Of a stretch of DNA of 64,000 nt, positions 22,533 through 34,809 are shown piece by piece. The notes below the pieces were generated by a model. That model saw nothing but the letters and a program-made list of their open reading frames with translations, had not been told where the DNA came from and ran no database searches. Where the stretch lies: assembly GCA_022453515.1 (NCBI GenBank), contig JAJNNY010000022.1:310001-374000 (forward strand), given 5' to 3'. A program made the translations under genes and the position numbers. This stretch comes from Astrocystis sublimbata (lineage: Eukaryota; Ascomycota; Sordariomycetes; Xylariales; Xylariaceae). The stretch's first letter is position 1, and each line of letters opens with the position of its first letter.

Positions 22533-23261
22533 ATAGGGTCGATACCTGGATACAATGAATGAATGAACAAATGAGCAAAGTTGCAATCAAAAAAATAGGC
22601 ATTGTCTTGGATTGGCCAACAAAGTCGTCACGATGTGAAAAGCTTGATATGGTGATTCTGAATGTCCGTTCATCTTAGTTGCATCATCATCTGGGCAAGC
22701 ATCATCAATTGAACAGTATCACAACTCGTATGGCAGGTTGATTCGTAGATAATGGATAGGGGGTATGTCCTATACGGTGAGACAAAGTGACATTTTCGTA
22801 TGTGATCGCAGATTGTATCGATCCTCCTCGGTGGTTGCTCTATTCCCTTTTAGCAGGGTGGTTCATGGAGCATCCAAGCCTGAAGGGGAGAGAGATCGAG
22901 GTCTTTTCTCTATGAAATGTAGACGAGGAGCTAGGCATTTTCGAAGTGTTATATCCTATCGCAGGGGAACCGTCGCCGTGCATCCATCGAAAAGCCGTAT
23001 TGGTATGCATATTCGCAAGTATGGGGTATTCTCGATACCGCCAGAATTTGTTCATGATTTTTCGACCCCAAACGCCATGGAAAAGCATGTAGCTAGCTAG
23101 CATGGCTGATTCGCCCGTAAATTCAGCTGCCCTCATCCACCGTCCTCCTCTCCTCCTCGTCTAGGTCCTCGGTGCTTGGTTTCGGGCTCGCAGGATAGGT
23201 TACGTGACTGTGCTGTGCTGCATTGTACCCACCCGGTCGTTGATCGTTGACTGCTCCTCCT
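22533..23261. other. Intergenic between convergent genes
   Basis: Lies between the 3' ends of the CipC-like gene (+) and SmD3 (-). A frame at 22765-23100 has no motif and no splice support. Confidence 0.5.
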
Positions 23262-23752
23262 TTATCGTCCACCCCGACCACTGGCCCTTGCGCGACTGAC
23301 GGTGGCACGTCCTCTGGCTAGACCGACACCACGGCCTCGGGCGTTGCGACTTCGGAACATGGGTGCGTTTCTGTGAGAGAAAAAGATGTCAGCCGTGTCC
23401 CACGCGACGAGGGCGGGATGGGACGTTGACGAACTTTAACATGTCGGGCACGATGAAAAATCGAACGTGGCTCCCGCGGATATAGACTTGGTCCAGATGG
23501 CTGACCCGGCCGTCGCGCGCTGTTACTGTGATGTCCTTGAGCTGTACGTTCATGTTGTCCTCGGCTGTATGGAGACGCGGTCAGCAGATGATAAATAACC
23601 TCATGGACACGCTTAAAGAAAGGGGCGAGGGTCGGCGGCACACCTTCTAGCAGCTTGCCACGGTATGTCTGGCCGGAGGTGATCTCGAGGGTGACGATGT
23701 GGCCTTGCGCCTCGTTCAGCAGCTTGATCGGAATGCCGATTGTGGACGTCAT
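23262..23752 (-). CDS. SMD3: Small nuclear ribonucleoprotein Sm D3
   Basis: Three exons on the minus strand, 23752-23644, 23564-23435 and 23370-23262, give 115 aa. The first exon starts [18 protein letters not shown], near-identical to SmD3 across eukaryotes. The Sm1 motif follows ([20 protein letters not shown]). Exon 2 carries Sm2 ([20 protein letters not shown]). Exon 3 adds NAPMF and an RG/R-rich tail. The protein is part of the heptameric Sm ring on U1, U2, U4 and U5 snRNAs and acts in pre-mRNA splicing. Introns of 79 and 64 nt keep phase. Divergent from the TrpRS gene, 639 bp apart. Confidence 0.96.
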
Positions 23753-24391
23753 GGTGGATGAACGTATCGGGCGCTGCTTTGGTTTGTGGCGGCAGAAGTG
23801 AGCTGACGGGTTCGGGCTCTTAGCGTCGTCGATTGTTTTGGGTTGTTGGGTGGTGAGGTATGGCACTAGGTAGGTTGAAGCCGACAGCTCTGCTTGCAAT
23901 CAACAATTTCCGATATGCTGCAGCGGACCAACCGTCAATCAACTTGCCAAGGAATAGCTTACCTGCCTAGGCGCCTAAAGCGTCTCGCGCAGCTGGTGCC
24001 TACACGTGCCACTTGCAGCAAGCTTCCAAGTTGCGTGGGGAAAGTATGGACCTAGGTAGATATTTGTCGCATATGTAGGTATGACTATAAAGCATATATC
24101 ATGCAATGAGCACTATATCGTTGTATGCAACATATGGTCTGACCTGGAGCTCACCCTGGTCGCGTCCATAGCAAGGACCCCTGCTCAGGACCCCTCCAAA
24201 ACTACCATTCGGATAGTGCCCCTCCATTGACTCAATCGTCTTATTCCAGTGCACCGTTGCGACCTGGTCAACAGCATCGTGACTCACCTCAGCTCGTCTC
24301 GACACTTGTGGACACATCCGATACTACCTCAAGTTTTTTTTATTTTCTTCGAGTTCTTTATTGCCTCATATCACAGATTCTGCGCACCAAC
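23753..24391. promoter_or_regulatory. Shared divergent promoter region, SMD3 / TrpRS
   Basis: 639 bp between the two start codons. A T-rich tract at 24334-24350 lies just upstream of the TrpRS ATG. No specific factor site assigned. Confidence 0.45.
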
Positions 24392-26320
24392 ATGTCTGCC
24401 CAACCAGAGGCGCCGACCGCCGAAGTCCCACCTGCCGCGACAAACCCGGACGGCACGAATGCCCCCTCGGGAAAACAAACCGTCGACCCTTGGAACGTCT
24501 CAGGTGAAGTGGGCGAAGATGGCAAAGTCAAGGCAATCGACTACAAGAAGCTGGTGGAGGATTTCGGCACCAAGCTTATAGACCAAGAACTTATGGACCG
24601 ATTCGAGCGAGTCACAGGCCACAAGCCCCATAGGTTCATGCGACGCCAGATCGTCTTCAGTCAGAGGGACCTCGAGGTCATTCTCGATCGCTATGAGAAA
24701 GTAGGACATGGCACCCGCCCCATCAACGCCGCTGTTGTCTAATTGCCTCTGCAGGGAGAGCCTTTCTTCCTGTATACCGGTCGTGGCCCCAGTAGTGACT
24801 CGATGCACATTGGTCACACGCAAATCTTCGACTTTTGCAAGTCAGTAGCTTGCCGAGTGTCCAGTCATAATGTAACAGCATGCTGACTAGGAGGCTATCA
24901 GATGGTTACAGGACGTGTTCGACGTGCCTCTCGTCATCATGCTTACGGATGGTAAGCGAACAGGCCACTGCAATCTTCTGTCGATTTTCAGCATCCACTA
25001 ACCAACGCCTTCAATAGATGAGAAGTTCCTGTTCTCGGACAAGCGTACAGTCGAAGAAGTCATTGGTTACTCGCATAATAACTGCAAAGACATCATCTCG
25101 ATAGGCTTTGACCCCAATAAGACTTTCATTTTCTCGGATTACGAGTACATGGGAGGCGCATGGTATCGCAATGTTACGCGATTCTCAAAAGTGAGCAATT
25201 CCCTTCCTATCCCCGATCTCAAGGTTGCAGACACTCCTCCAAGACTTTTGCTATGTCCCAATGACCCCCAATATTCCCTCTACAACCCTTGGTGTGTGTT
25301 TGGCATTACGATGACTAACAAGTGCGACTGTAGCTCGTCACGTACAATGTAGCCAAGGCTGTATTTGGTTTCAACGAAAGGTACATTCCACCATTATGCT
25401 GCGAGTATCTACTAGGTTTTCCAGCAACTAATTCGACCTTAGCTCAAATATCGGCAAAATTCACTTCGCCAGTATTCAAGGTAGCACGGCGTTTGCTTCA
25501 TCATTCCCTCACATTTTCGGTGAAAACGAGAAAGAAACGGCGAAGATCCCTTGTCTCATCCCATGCGCCATCGACCAGGATCCCTATTTCCGTTTGACTC
25601 GGGACTGCGCAACCCGGTTAAAATACGCCAAGCCGTCATTGATCCATTCCCGATTCCTAGACGCGCTACAGGGTCCTGGCTCAAAGATGTCTGCGAGTAT
25701 TGATAGCTCGGCCATTTTCATGAAAGATACCCCCAATCAGATTAAGAACAAAGTCAACAAATACGCGTTCTCCGGCGGACAAGAAACAGCAGAGCAGCAG
25801 CGAGAACTGGGTGGAGACCCCGATGTGGATGTCGCTTACCAATACTTACAGTTCTTCATGGAAGATGATGCGGTATGTTTCTGTTTGCCCATCTTTCCAA
25901 TTCCAATCTGACAAGTGACAGGAACTGGAAAAGCTAGGCAAGGACTATAGAGAAGGCACGCTTTTGACCGGAGAGGTTCGTTTACCCGCTCCCTTGAACT
26001 ACGTGTCTCTGCTAACAACCTTCAAGCTCAAGGCAATCTGCATCAAGCATCTGCAGGAATACGTAGCGGCTTTCCAGGAACGGAGATCTAAGGCGACGGA
26101 CGAGGTAGTGCGGCAGTTCATGGCCGTCCGGTCCCTGCAGTGGAGAGGAAACCCGAATGTAGAAAGAGTCGTTCCAGTTCTGGAGAACAAGCAAGAAGGC
26201 GAGGGCGGCACTGGGGAACTCTCGCAGAACCAGCTTAAGAAACTAGAGAAACAGAAGCAAGCTGCTGCCAAGAAGGCCGCGAAGGCTGCCGAGAAGGAGG
26301 CGGCTAAGGCTGCCCCGTAG
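24392..26320 (+). CDS. Tryptophanyl-tRNA synthetase, cytosolic
   Basis: Eight exons, 24392-24700, 24755-24840, 24902-24951, 25018-25190, 25334-25380, 25443-25872, 25922-25975 and 26027-26320, give 480 aa. Every junction keeps frame and restores family sequence. The N-terminal part ([39 protein letters not shown]) is typical of eukaryotic cytosolic TrpRS. Class I signatures are HIGHT (in SDSMHIGHT) and KMSAS ([11 protein letters not shown]). The C-terminus ends in a Lys/Ala/Glu helix. The last acceptor (26026) is AAG rather than CAG/TAG but follows a good GCTAAC branch site. No mitochondrial presequence is visible, so a separate organellar enzyme is expected elsewhere. Confidence 0.96.
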
Positions 26321-26975
26321 AGCTTGGCTAGGGCTAGAATGAACAAAACCAACTTCCAAATTCCTTCGCCGAGACTCTTCTCATAGAACTGAGGCATCAG
26401 TCGACTCCACAGGGAGGACTGTGTCGAATTCATGGTCTGAAACATGAGCGTGTTGGTGCTTTCTTTGCGCAGCTCAATCAAACTGCCTGTCGACCCCAGT
26501 GTGGCTGACGGAAGATGTAATGCGGCAATCTAAGATTATGGCCACCGCCAATAAGAGGAGATAAGCCGTAGAACTAAGCCGTTCTTAAAAGTTAGGGCAA
26601 ATCCTGGCCTTCATTACTTGGAATGTCAAATAAGATACACTGTAAGTGTGTTGGTATGTTTGATAGCAGGATGCGTCATGACGGCGTTACATCCTTTCTG
26701 ATCTTGGTTTTGGCGAATCAAAAGGAGACGTCGTCCTGCATGTGATGAGCAGCCCCCCAGTTTCATTTTCTGGATTTAGCCAATCATTATCACTGTGGCT
26801 AAACGCTCAAAGATGACGACCTTGCTGAACTGACATCTAAACTTTCCCTTAAAACAAAACCAACCTCTCCTTTCTTAATTCACTCCAGATTACCACCAAG
26901 GACTATATTAATATTAGTCTACTATTATATCTTCACATTGTTTCCCAGACGTTCCACCTTAGCAAGTTATCAAAT
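26321..26975. other. Intergenic, promoter of the Clr5-ANK gene
   Basis: AT-rich toward the end (26880-26950). No gene seen. Confidence 0.5.
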
Positions 26976-29900
26976 ATGAGTTCATCAAGGCATAACCTAT
27001 CCGAGGCTGAATGGAATCGTCATAAAGGCGAAATTCGAAAGTGCTATGTCAAGAAGCGGTGCAAGTTAAAAGAACTAGTTGCCTATTTCAATGACCTGAA
27101 TCTCGATGTCACGTAAGACTAATCTCTTTTGGAAACCATTCGAATTGTACTAAAGAAAATCATGCACAGGGAGTCGCAGGTATCATACAAACTCAAGCTG
27201 TGGAATTTCCGCCAGAACGCGAGCAGGCAAGCGTGGAAGTTCGCGGGGCACATCATATCCAAGCGAACGAGAGATGGCAAGAAGAGCGAAGTCATGCTTT
27301 CTGGTGTAAGGTTGGAACCAAGCACCATTCGCAAGGAGACCATGAGATACAGGTCACTGCCCAAGCTTAGACAACACTGTATGTCGTCGATTATCAGCTA
27401 ATTCTCGATGATCGTATAAACTGATGTGTGTATCAGCACCCAGCCCTGAGCCTCCATCAAATCTTCCGCTGGCAGTGTGTTCACCAGCCCCGATCGAAGT
27501 GACATTCGATTGGCCACAGGGCTTGCCGTGGCTAGAGTTTCAAACTCGCTTATGCCAGTGTGAGTTGAAGAATATTCCAGCATAAGAATCCACTCTAACA
27601 AATCAGTGTCTATGATTCCACCTGCCACTCAATGGAACCAGACAGACATTGTTGACCAACTTATATATGCTCTGAGGCATGATGGAAATAGTTTCCTTTT
27701 GGGGGTGTCAAAGGATTGGAGTCCACAAAACCTTCCAACAATCGCAGCATACATGGGCCTGGCAATCCCACAAACATTGGAAGAAGACAACATAGCTCGG
27801 GCAGAGCTTCTCGTGTCGGGCTCCGGCCCCGAAAGACTTCGGGTTATACTCGAAGTATTCATCGCCAAGCTTTCTAATGATATGGTCCCATGGGAGCAGA
27901 TCGAGTGCAATTGGAGCCTCTTGAAAGCAGCTTTTGAGTACTTGTTTAGTTTTGCTCCGGGCATTCAATTGCTTCAGACGCAAACAATGCTGGCGTTGTC
28001 GGACAATCTATTCATGCAGGCACTGCGTGCCCTCACAGACCCTTTTATTTTTCAAGGAGCCTCGGAGAGACATGATGCTGAAGTCGCACTCCAAGTGATG
28101 AATTGGCTTCTGCAGGCTGGTTACAAGCGAATACATGCACCCCTTCTACGTGTTGTGGAGTTCGGGGATATGCTGCAAGATGCCGCCAGACTTCTGGTTG
28201 CGCATGGAGCAGACATGTGCCATCTGGGCCACTACGCGTTCTCGACGCTTCAGCTCGTTCTTGACGAAGAAGTCATGAGATGCACCGGCAGATGCCCGAA
28301 CACCTCGGCATTGCGACGCATCTTCATCGACAAAGCGATAAATACGCCAAACTTGAATCGACAGTGTGCAGCACAATACTATGGTAGTATTCCTCAGGAG
28401 TCATGGACAGCTTGGTTTGGGTATATTCTTCATATGATGGCACCCACTGGGCTAGACCTTCTGCAAGGTTGGCCTCCAGAAAATTTCATCGACCCCATGA
28501 TATCCGCCGCGGGGGCTGGTAACAATGACGCCATTGAATTTTTCCTTGCGCAAGGGAGTTCGTTGAATTCAGAAAACGCACTGGATATCTTTCCGCTCCT
28601 TGCTGCTGTAGCTAGGAAGCAGATTCATACCTGCAGTTACCTGATTGGACTGGGCGCAGATGTCAACAAGAGAGGGCCAGGAGGCCTCTTGGCAATGCAC
28701 GTGGCTGCCATGACCGGGGACATCGACATACTTCGATTAATGGTGGAATCGACCGTGGATAAGAGCTTGTTTGTTATCACAGAAAATTGCCAATCCCGTG
28801 CTGAGAATGTTATCTTACGCCTGTTGCCCACCAACGACGGAATCGACTGCCCTAAAGGGGCTTACACAACCCTCGATATTGCGATGAGCGAGAAATTCGG
28901 TAAACCTATTCCCTTCTCGAGGCATGATAAGATAGAGTGTATCAAATATCTCCTGAAAGGGGGTTTCACCTCACTATCAGACGATACCATAACAGAGTAT
29001 CTATTCGCCGACTACAGGCCGACAGGATTCCATCATCTCGATGAATGGCTCAAAGACGGAGAGTTACTGGATATACTAATTGACGCAGGTCGAAACATCT
29101 TCTTGCGTCACGACCGGCCTTACGAGCATTGCAACTGGATTGCCAAGATATTGCGGGCTGCTATATCTTATCATCACGCTACTCTTGTCACAAAGCTGCT
29201 TAGAGAAGGGGCAAAGTTGGATGGTGATGAGGTGGGCCTTGCTCTGGAAACAGGAAACATCCACGCTGCCGAAGCATTGCTCGAAGCGGGTGCGGAGCTC
29301 CGGAAAAAGTCGAAGTCTGGCAAAAGTTTCCTCGAAATGGCCATTTTCGGAGGACACGAAGGCGTAATACACTGGGCTCTTGCCGCTAGCCCTGAACTTT
29401 ATGATCCAGGCGCACTTTGCGCGGCAGTATATCTGGCATTGCGTACCAATGATCAAGCCTGGTGTCAGATCATCCTCGAACGACGACCAGAAACCCCGAC
29501 TGCAAATTTGCTTGAATCTACTGCTGTTGCTATTGCTGCTGATGGAAGTAACATCGAGCTGCTACAACTTTTATTGTCGGTTATCCCCCAATCTGACGCT
29601 TGCCTTTTAGGTGGATATCAGTATTTTGAGGCGAGTTGTCCTAGGCATAATAGTGATAGCCCTGACCATAGTTGCCGGATTGCGAATGAGAAGGTATATC
29701 GCTACTATCGGCGATATGTTTGTGGATCTCCATTGACTTGCGCTATTGGGCCTGAGAAAGACAAAATACTATCACTCATGATCAGAAGGGGTTATCGGCC
29801 GGACCTCACAACTTTGCTTAAGGCAATCATGGTCGGAAATTTGGAACAGACCAAGCAGATTTTGGACGGTGATCTGGGAGGCATGATCAACGATAATTCC

Positions 29901-30785
29901 GCATTGTATAACTCTTGGACGTGCGTTTTCATTGCACACGACCTACCAAGCCCTATACAGCTTGCTGCGAGCCTCAATGAAACCGAAATCGTCCGGTATC
30001 TTGTGGTTCATATGAACGACAGACCGGATGAATGGCAAGAAAACGAACACTTAAACTATAGCCCACTACAATATGCTGTCGAACATGGCAATCTCGAGAT
30101 GCTTGCCATCCTCCTTGAAGCTGGTGCACAACCAAATGGCAAGCCAGCAGTTCAATGTGGTTCGACTGCATTGCAGATTGCAGCACAAAAGGGATATATT
30201 ACAATAGCTAAAATACTCCTCGACCACTCTTGTCCTGCTGATGTCAACGCTCATCGAGCGCCTATTGAAGGAATGACGGCGCTTGAAGCAGCTGCCCAAT
30301 ATGGCAGAATAGATATGGTCAAGTATCTACTATGTAAGGGTGCGAAAACCGAAGGGACTGGGCACAGACAGTACATTCAATCAATACGATTCGCAATTGA
30401 GCAAGACCATCATGAAATTGTAAAAATTCTTCGATCTTGCCGCGAGTGGACTGAACGAGACGAACAACGACTTCAAAACGACGACGGTTGGGGTTTTTTA
30501 TGCGAGTATGACGTCTTCAAGGAAGATACTCATACTAGTGTTCACGACTCCGAATGTTCCGATACAGAGTGCAGCTTTGTTCACCGCTGCACGTGTAACA
30601 CAGGCAGTGACAGGGGGGAGGATTCGGAAACCGACAGTGCAGATAAGGCGCTCGACGCAGATGATATAGCGGGAGGAAGCCATGACACGTCAGGAAGAGC
30701 ATGGGATGGCATGGGCACCGAGGAACTTGAAGAGGCATCGATAGATTGGGGTGCATGGATAGACTGGGAACCGGAAACAACGTAG
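26976..30785 (+). CDS. Clr5-domain plus ankyrin-repeat protein
   Basis: Four exons, 26976-27112, 27170-27378, 27437-27559 and 27607-30785, give 1215 aa. The N-terminus carries a Clr5 domain at about 9-62 (EWNRHKGEIRKCYVKKRCKL ... VSYKLKLWNFRQN), split by the first intron. A Pro-rich linker (SPSPEPPSNLP) follows, then a long helical region. Degenerate ankyrin repeats fill about residues 445-1105 (for example ALEAAAQYGRIDMVKYLL, ALQIAAQKGYITIAKILL, LQYAVEHGNLEMLAILLEAG). The tail is acidic (SDTECS, EDSETDSADK, WIDWEPE). Clr5 is named after a fission yeast silencing factor and is amplified in filamentous ascomycetes, often with ankyrin or TPR arrays; molecular function is unknown. Without the three 5' exons the gene would look like a plain ankyrin protein. 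Confidence 0.88.
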
Positions 30786-31425
30786 ATTTGAGATTATGGG
30801 TAGCGTTGAACGAAGGAGGGGCTAAAACCTAATAGTAGCGGTTATAGACTCGGATTGGTAGGCTAGGTTGGCGAAACTATAGAATTTCTGGTACTAAAGT
30901 CCAAGTTTATGTAAGTGATTCCGAGTTTGCTTTATCAAGGGAAGTAAAGGATAATATCTCCATGTTGTTATCTGGTGGGATCTCGTTTAGTACTTAAAAT
31001 ATAACATACTAAAGCAACGAAAGTTTCGCAAAAGAGAGTACTATACTTTAGAAGCTTTGCGAGCAATTGAGAGGCATTTTCAGGGTTGGTTTTGAAAAAA
31101 TTCTATATACGTGTTGCCTTAGGTTGTTGATAAACAAGATGGAGGTTCAGTTATAATGTCTCAATGGGAGGCAAGAAATTCGTCGTTAATGCAACTTCAA
31201 TTTCCGGAAGCCATTTCAATGAGATGGCAAGAAAAGGCTACATTCCAGCAGATTCTATCATTTGAACTTCAATTGCCTATCGTTAGCTTACAGTTGGTTG
31301 CATCAACTTGTGCTCGCCAGGTTGTCATCCATCCAACATCGCCATCACCATCTACATTCCTGATTCCCTCATCTTTTCTCTTTGACATTCACTCTCAAAC
31401 TCTCAACAATTAGAGAACTACGTTA
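30786..31425. other. Intergenic between convergent genes
   Basis: 3' ends of the Clr5-ANK gene (+) and rhodopsin-like gene (-). No gene seen. Confidence 0.5.
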
Positions 31426-33043
31426 TTACAACTTCTCGTTCGATACAGGCGACTCAGTATGACATTGGCAACTGCAGCAGCTGCTGCGAAGAGACGATGG
31501 CTTGGTTGGCTTGGGCGGTGTCGTCACAATCAGGGTTGTTGACAACATTGATGACTGTTCTGCTAGCTTCGAAGGCGTTGACGGCATGAACAGTGTTGTA
31601 TCAGTGTCGAGTAAGATCCCTTTGTCCTCAATGGCTTGGTTACAGGGGCCTTCGCTCAAAGGTAGTACAGTCTGCAAAGATTGCTTCTTGCGTCGAATTG
31701 GGCTCCAATTGAAAAATTTGGATGTCGCAATGTTCTCGTTCCATTGAATGGCATCCTTGATGATCTTTCGGAGAACAGGTATGCAGGCGGCGACGATGGA
31801 GAAAGTAGGTTCCATGTAGTTGAACAGGAATCCTCCCACGGAATAGACTATTGAATGTTTAGAAACATTTTGAGGATACGTCTTCAGGAAAGCAGAACCA
31901 GTCGCTTCAATTGGACTCACATGGCTGATGGTCATAAGACTGGTTTGCAAGTCGCGCTAGGATAGTCATCCGCACGATTCCAGAAGCGAGCGACCTGAGA
32001 TGATTTTTTCAGTACATCATCGTCCTAACTGCGAATTGGAATTACTTACGCGCAACCAAAACTCATTGCGATTCCTAAGCCGATCTTTTCGAATCGTTTG
32101 AGTTCAAGTCGACGGACGATCTTCCACGGTAAGATTGTGAAGTAGGCATCGAGAGAACACGAGAGAACTATCGGTAGTGAATACTCGGTCAGTGATGTCG
32201 GTAAAATCAGCACGTTGAATACATACGTTGGACGACGAGTCGGTAATATTTAATTGACTCGAAGGTTATGCACTCCTCGCTTGCAGTTTGTAGTCGAAAG
32301 GGCTCGGGCGGTCCGTCACAATCTTGAATCCAGTAAGTCCATCCCTGGATTACGTACAAGATGTCAATGAAGAAGATAGAGAGCCCGAGGCTGCTTTTCC
32401 ACCATCCCGAGGTCAGACGCATGAAAGTGATTCCCAACGAGGTCTTGCTAAAGGCCAGGGCAAGAGAGTTGAAGAAACCCATCAAACTACCGCTCACTGC
32501 CATCTCAGGTCAGTTAAATCTGCATCAGTAGGTAGCCATAGGCAGTTGTGTATTGCCATCCAAATTGTAGAATTCCCTACATATCTGCAACTGAAGAGTG
32601 AAGAAGGTCTTAATGATTTGGCAGTGGACACATACAGATGATACCCGGAGGCACAGTGGTGGTCACGTTAGGCTCAAGCTTATACGGAAGCCATTCTCGA
32701 ATCGCGACACCGTTACCAATTAGACAGAGCTGCAAAAGTGCTTAATTAGCGCACGGTCGGACGACGCGAGGAGGCATGATCTTCAACTCTTTCTCTTCTA
32801 TTGCTCGATTGCAGCAGGGAGATGGGGTCTTACCAATGCAGCGATGAGGAAGTAATCGTCTGACCATAACTGACGGCGTCCTCGAAAGAGATGGAAGTAG
32901 GTGCGCACTGCCACCAGAAAGAAAGCCAATGCAAGAGTAACCCAAACAGCTGATTCGATTTTCGGAGTGTTCCCGTCCTTGCTGAGTGACGTTTCGACGT
33001 CGGGCGCCACCACTGGGTGCATGATGACATCGGTCCAGCTCAT
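31426..33043 (-). CDS. Fungal rhodopsin-like integral membrane protein
   Basis: Six exons on the minus strand, 33043-32834, 32729-32636, 32496-32227, 32167-32050, 31994-31921 and 31847-31426, give 395 aa. Joins keep phase and rebuild the family pattern: TM1 with ESAVWVTLALAFFLVAVRTY, LWSDDYFLIAAL, SLALAFSKTSLGITFMRL, LDAYFTILPWKIV..LELKRFEK, IGLGIAMSFGCASLASGIVR, and NYMEPTFSIVAACIPVLRK. These are hallmarks of the large Pezizomycotina family annotated as rhodopsin-domain/SAT4-like integral membrane proteins (seven TM segments). No retinal-binding Lys is implied and the ligand is unknown. The C-terminal ~90 residues are cytosolic and Ser/Thr-rich. Intron 2 (139 nt) was extended past a nearer acceptor because only the later one (ending GGCAG) keeps frame. 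Confidence 0.85.
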
Positions 33044-34809
33044 CTTGGGTCTCCGTATAGGACAGGTATTATAACGCTTCGAATGCAGTGCCCGTGTCCT
33101 CTGAACAATGGATCGCCCCGAGTAATGTCGCCAGTCGAGAGTGTTTTGTTGTGTGTCGTGTGTGGAAGAGGGAAAGTGAGATATTGCTCAATCGGAGGTT
33201 GTGTGCACTTAAAATTATCGAGGTACGTACCTAGGTAATTGAGGAATTGGCAGGTGTGCTGGGGAAAGGAAAGAAGTTGCTACTGGGACTCAACAGACTT
33301 CAGAAGAACGTGCCTTTGGAGGGTGATGGCTTAAATGCTGTTTATCCAGAAAAGTCCACTACCTCCGTTTCTTTACCTGCAGATGCTGTACTCAGGTACA
33401 TAGGTAACTAAACTTTGGGATATACTACAGACATGATTCGCATGTAGAAACCAAAAGATTGTGTAATTCCAGAATAAGTACCTAACTCTTGGAACTCAAC
33501 TATAGGTCAAACACTATATTATCTAGATCAGATGAGGATGATATCTGAATAGTAGAGCTATAACGCCAACAAAAGGTCATGGCAGAAGTGCTCTACCACT
33601 TGAATAGACAGTTATTCCATGTTCAGTTGCCAATGTACATGCCTGTAAGCAGAGTTACATTCAATGCGAGTTGCTATGCCTTAGGTTCTTAACCATTGGC
33701 TGCTCATCGTCCATAATCTAATATTCATTGTTTGGTATAACACACTTGCAACATGCGCCATGGGTAGGTACTATGTTCGCGCGAGAGCATAAAACAGTCC
33801 AGATCAGCGGACCGACGTCGCGGATAGCACAAATCTAGAAAAATTAGTGGTGAACCGGAGCCAAGCCTGACATAGAGACCATAACCATCCATGATACTTT
33901 ACTCCAAGTATCTAGGCTGAAGTATGTGCTTCAGTGGTTGATGAACACTGCCGGTAGAAACGTCAGACCTATTAAGGTATATTATAGCCTCGACGGGCAG
34001 TTTCGGAATCTTAATATCTGAATATAAAGACTATCGGGCACCCAGGGCCGAGGGGATGAGTCCATTACCTAGGATTATAATAACACATGTATATATCGTA
34101 GCTACCAGCACATATGTATCTAGGTACTTCAATTATAAGCTACCTAGTAGTGTAGTGATTCTCATGGCTTAACACCATTAACTACAACTTTGACAATAGA
34201 TATGGCACCTGGGCAGGCATATAAGTTGCTCTTGAAAACAACTATAGGCCACTAACAAGTGCATGTATCAAGGAACACAACTTGCATCATATGGACGTGA
34301 AGTTGATTATTTACAAGGTTGTATGAGCTGAGTTATGATGATAGTTCATTGACCTAAAGCCTCTATGGGATCTCAATCGCATTTGTGCCATGTGATATTT
34401 AGGTAGAGTAGGCTGACACGGCTGAAAAAATGCGATATATTTTAAAGAAATGCCACTCTAATCGAGGGCTGCACAGGTATCCTAGCGGGGCCTAGATGCT
34501 GTGCTGTTGTATGGTACTCCCTGCAGGGCATCAATTACAGGCAGGAACCAGCGGGCTTGTCGCAGCAGGTCTTCCTAATAAGGCAAGAAGATGCGCTGAT
34601 ATAGTACCCAATACGGCTAGATCGTCTGAATGAAGGGATGTACGTCAGATGACTGCGTGTGGAAGTCGCGTCGCTTTGTGCTTAGCAAGGATCGGACATT
34701 GCGACTCGCGTTAATTGGCGTTGTTGGACTTGTCCCTCACCTCACCTTTTCTTCTGTTCCGCAACTCGTTCTCATGACCAGACATGCAACTTCGTCGCAT
34801 TCCATCAAA
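33044..34809. other. Intergenic, 1.8 kb, AT-rich
   Basis: Promoters of the rhodopsin-like gene (-) and the Rad9/Crb2-like gene (+). The middle (33400-34500) is noticeably AT-rich with many stops in all frames. Nothing else recognised. Confidence 0.5.

Noticed and set aside
22765..23100. 111-codon plus-strand frame between CipC-like and SmD3 genes
   Set aside because: Lies in a convergent 3' region, with no motif or promoter signal.
32591..32635. Short 45-nt version of intron 2 in the rhodopsin-like gene
   Set aside because: The nearer acceptor leads to an immediate stop; the later acceptor at 32497 keeps frame and rebuilds the family sequence.
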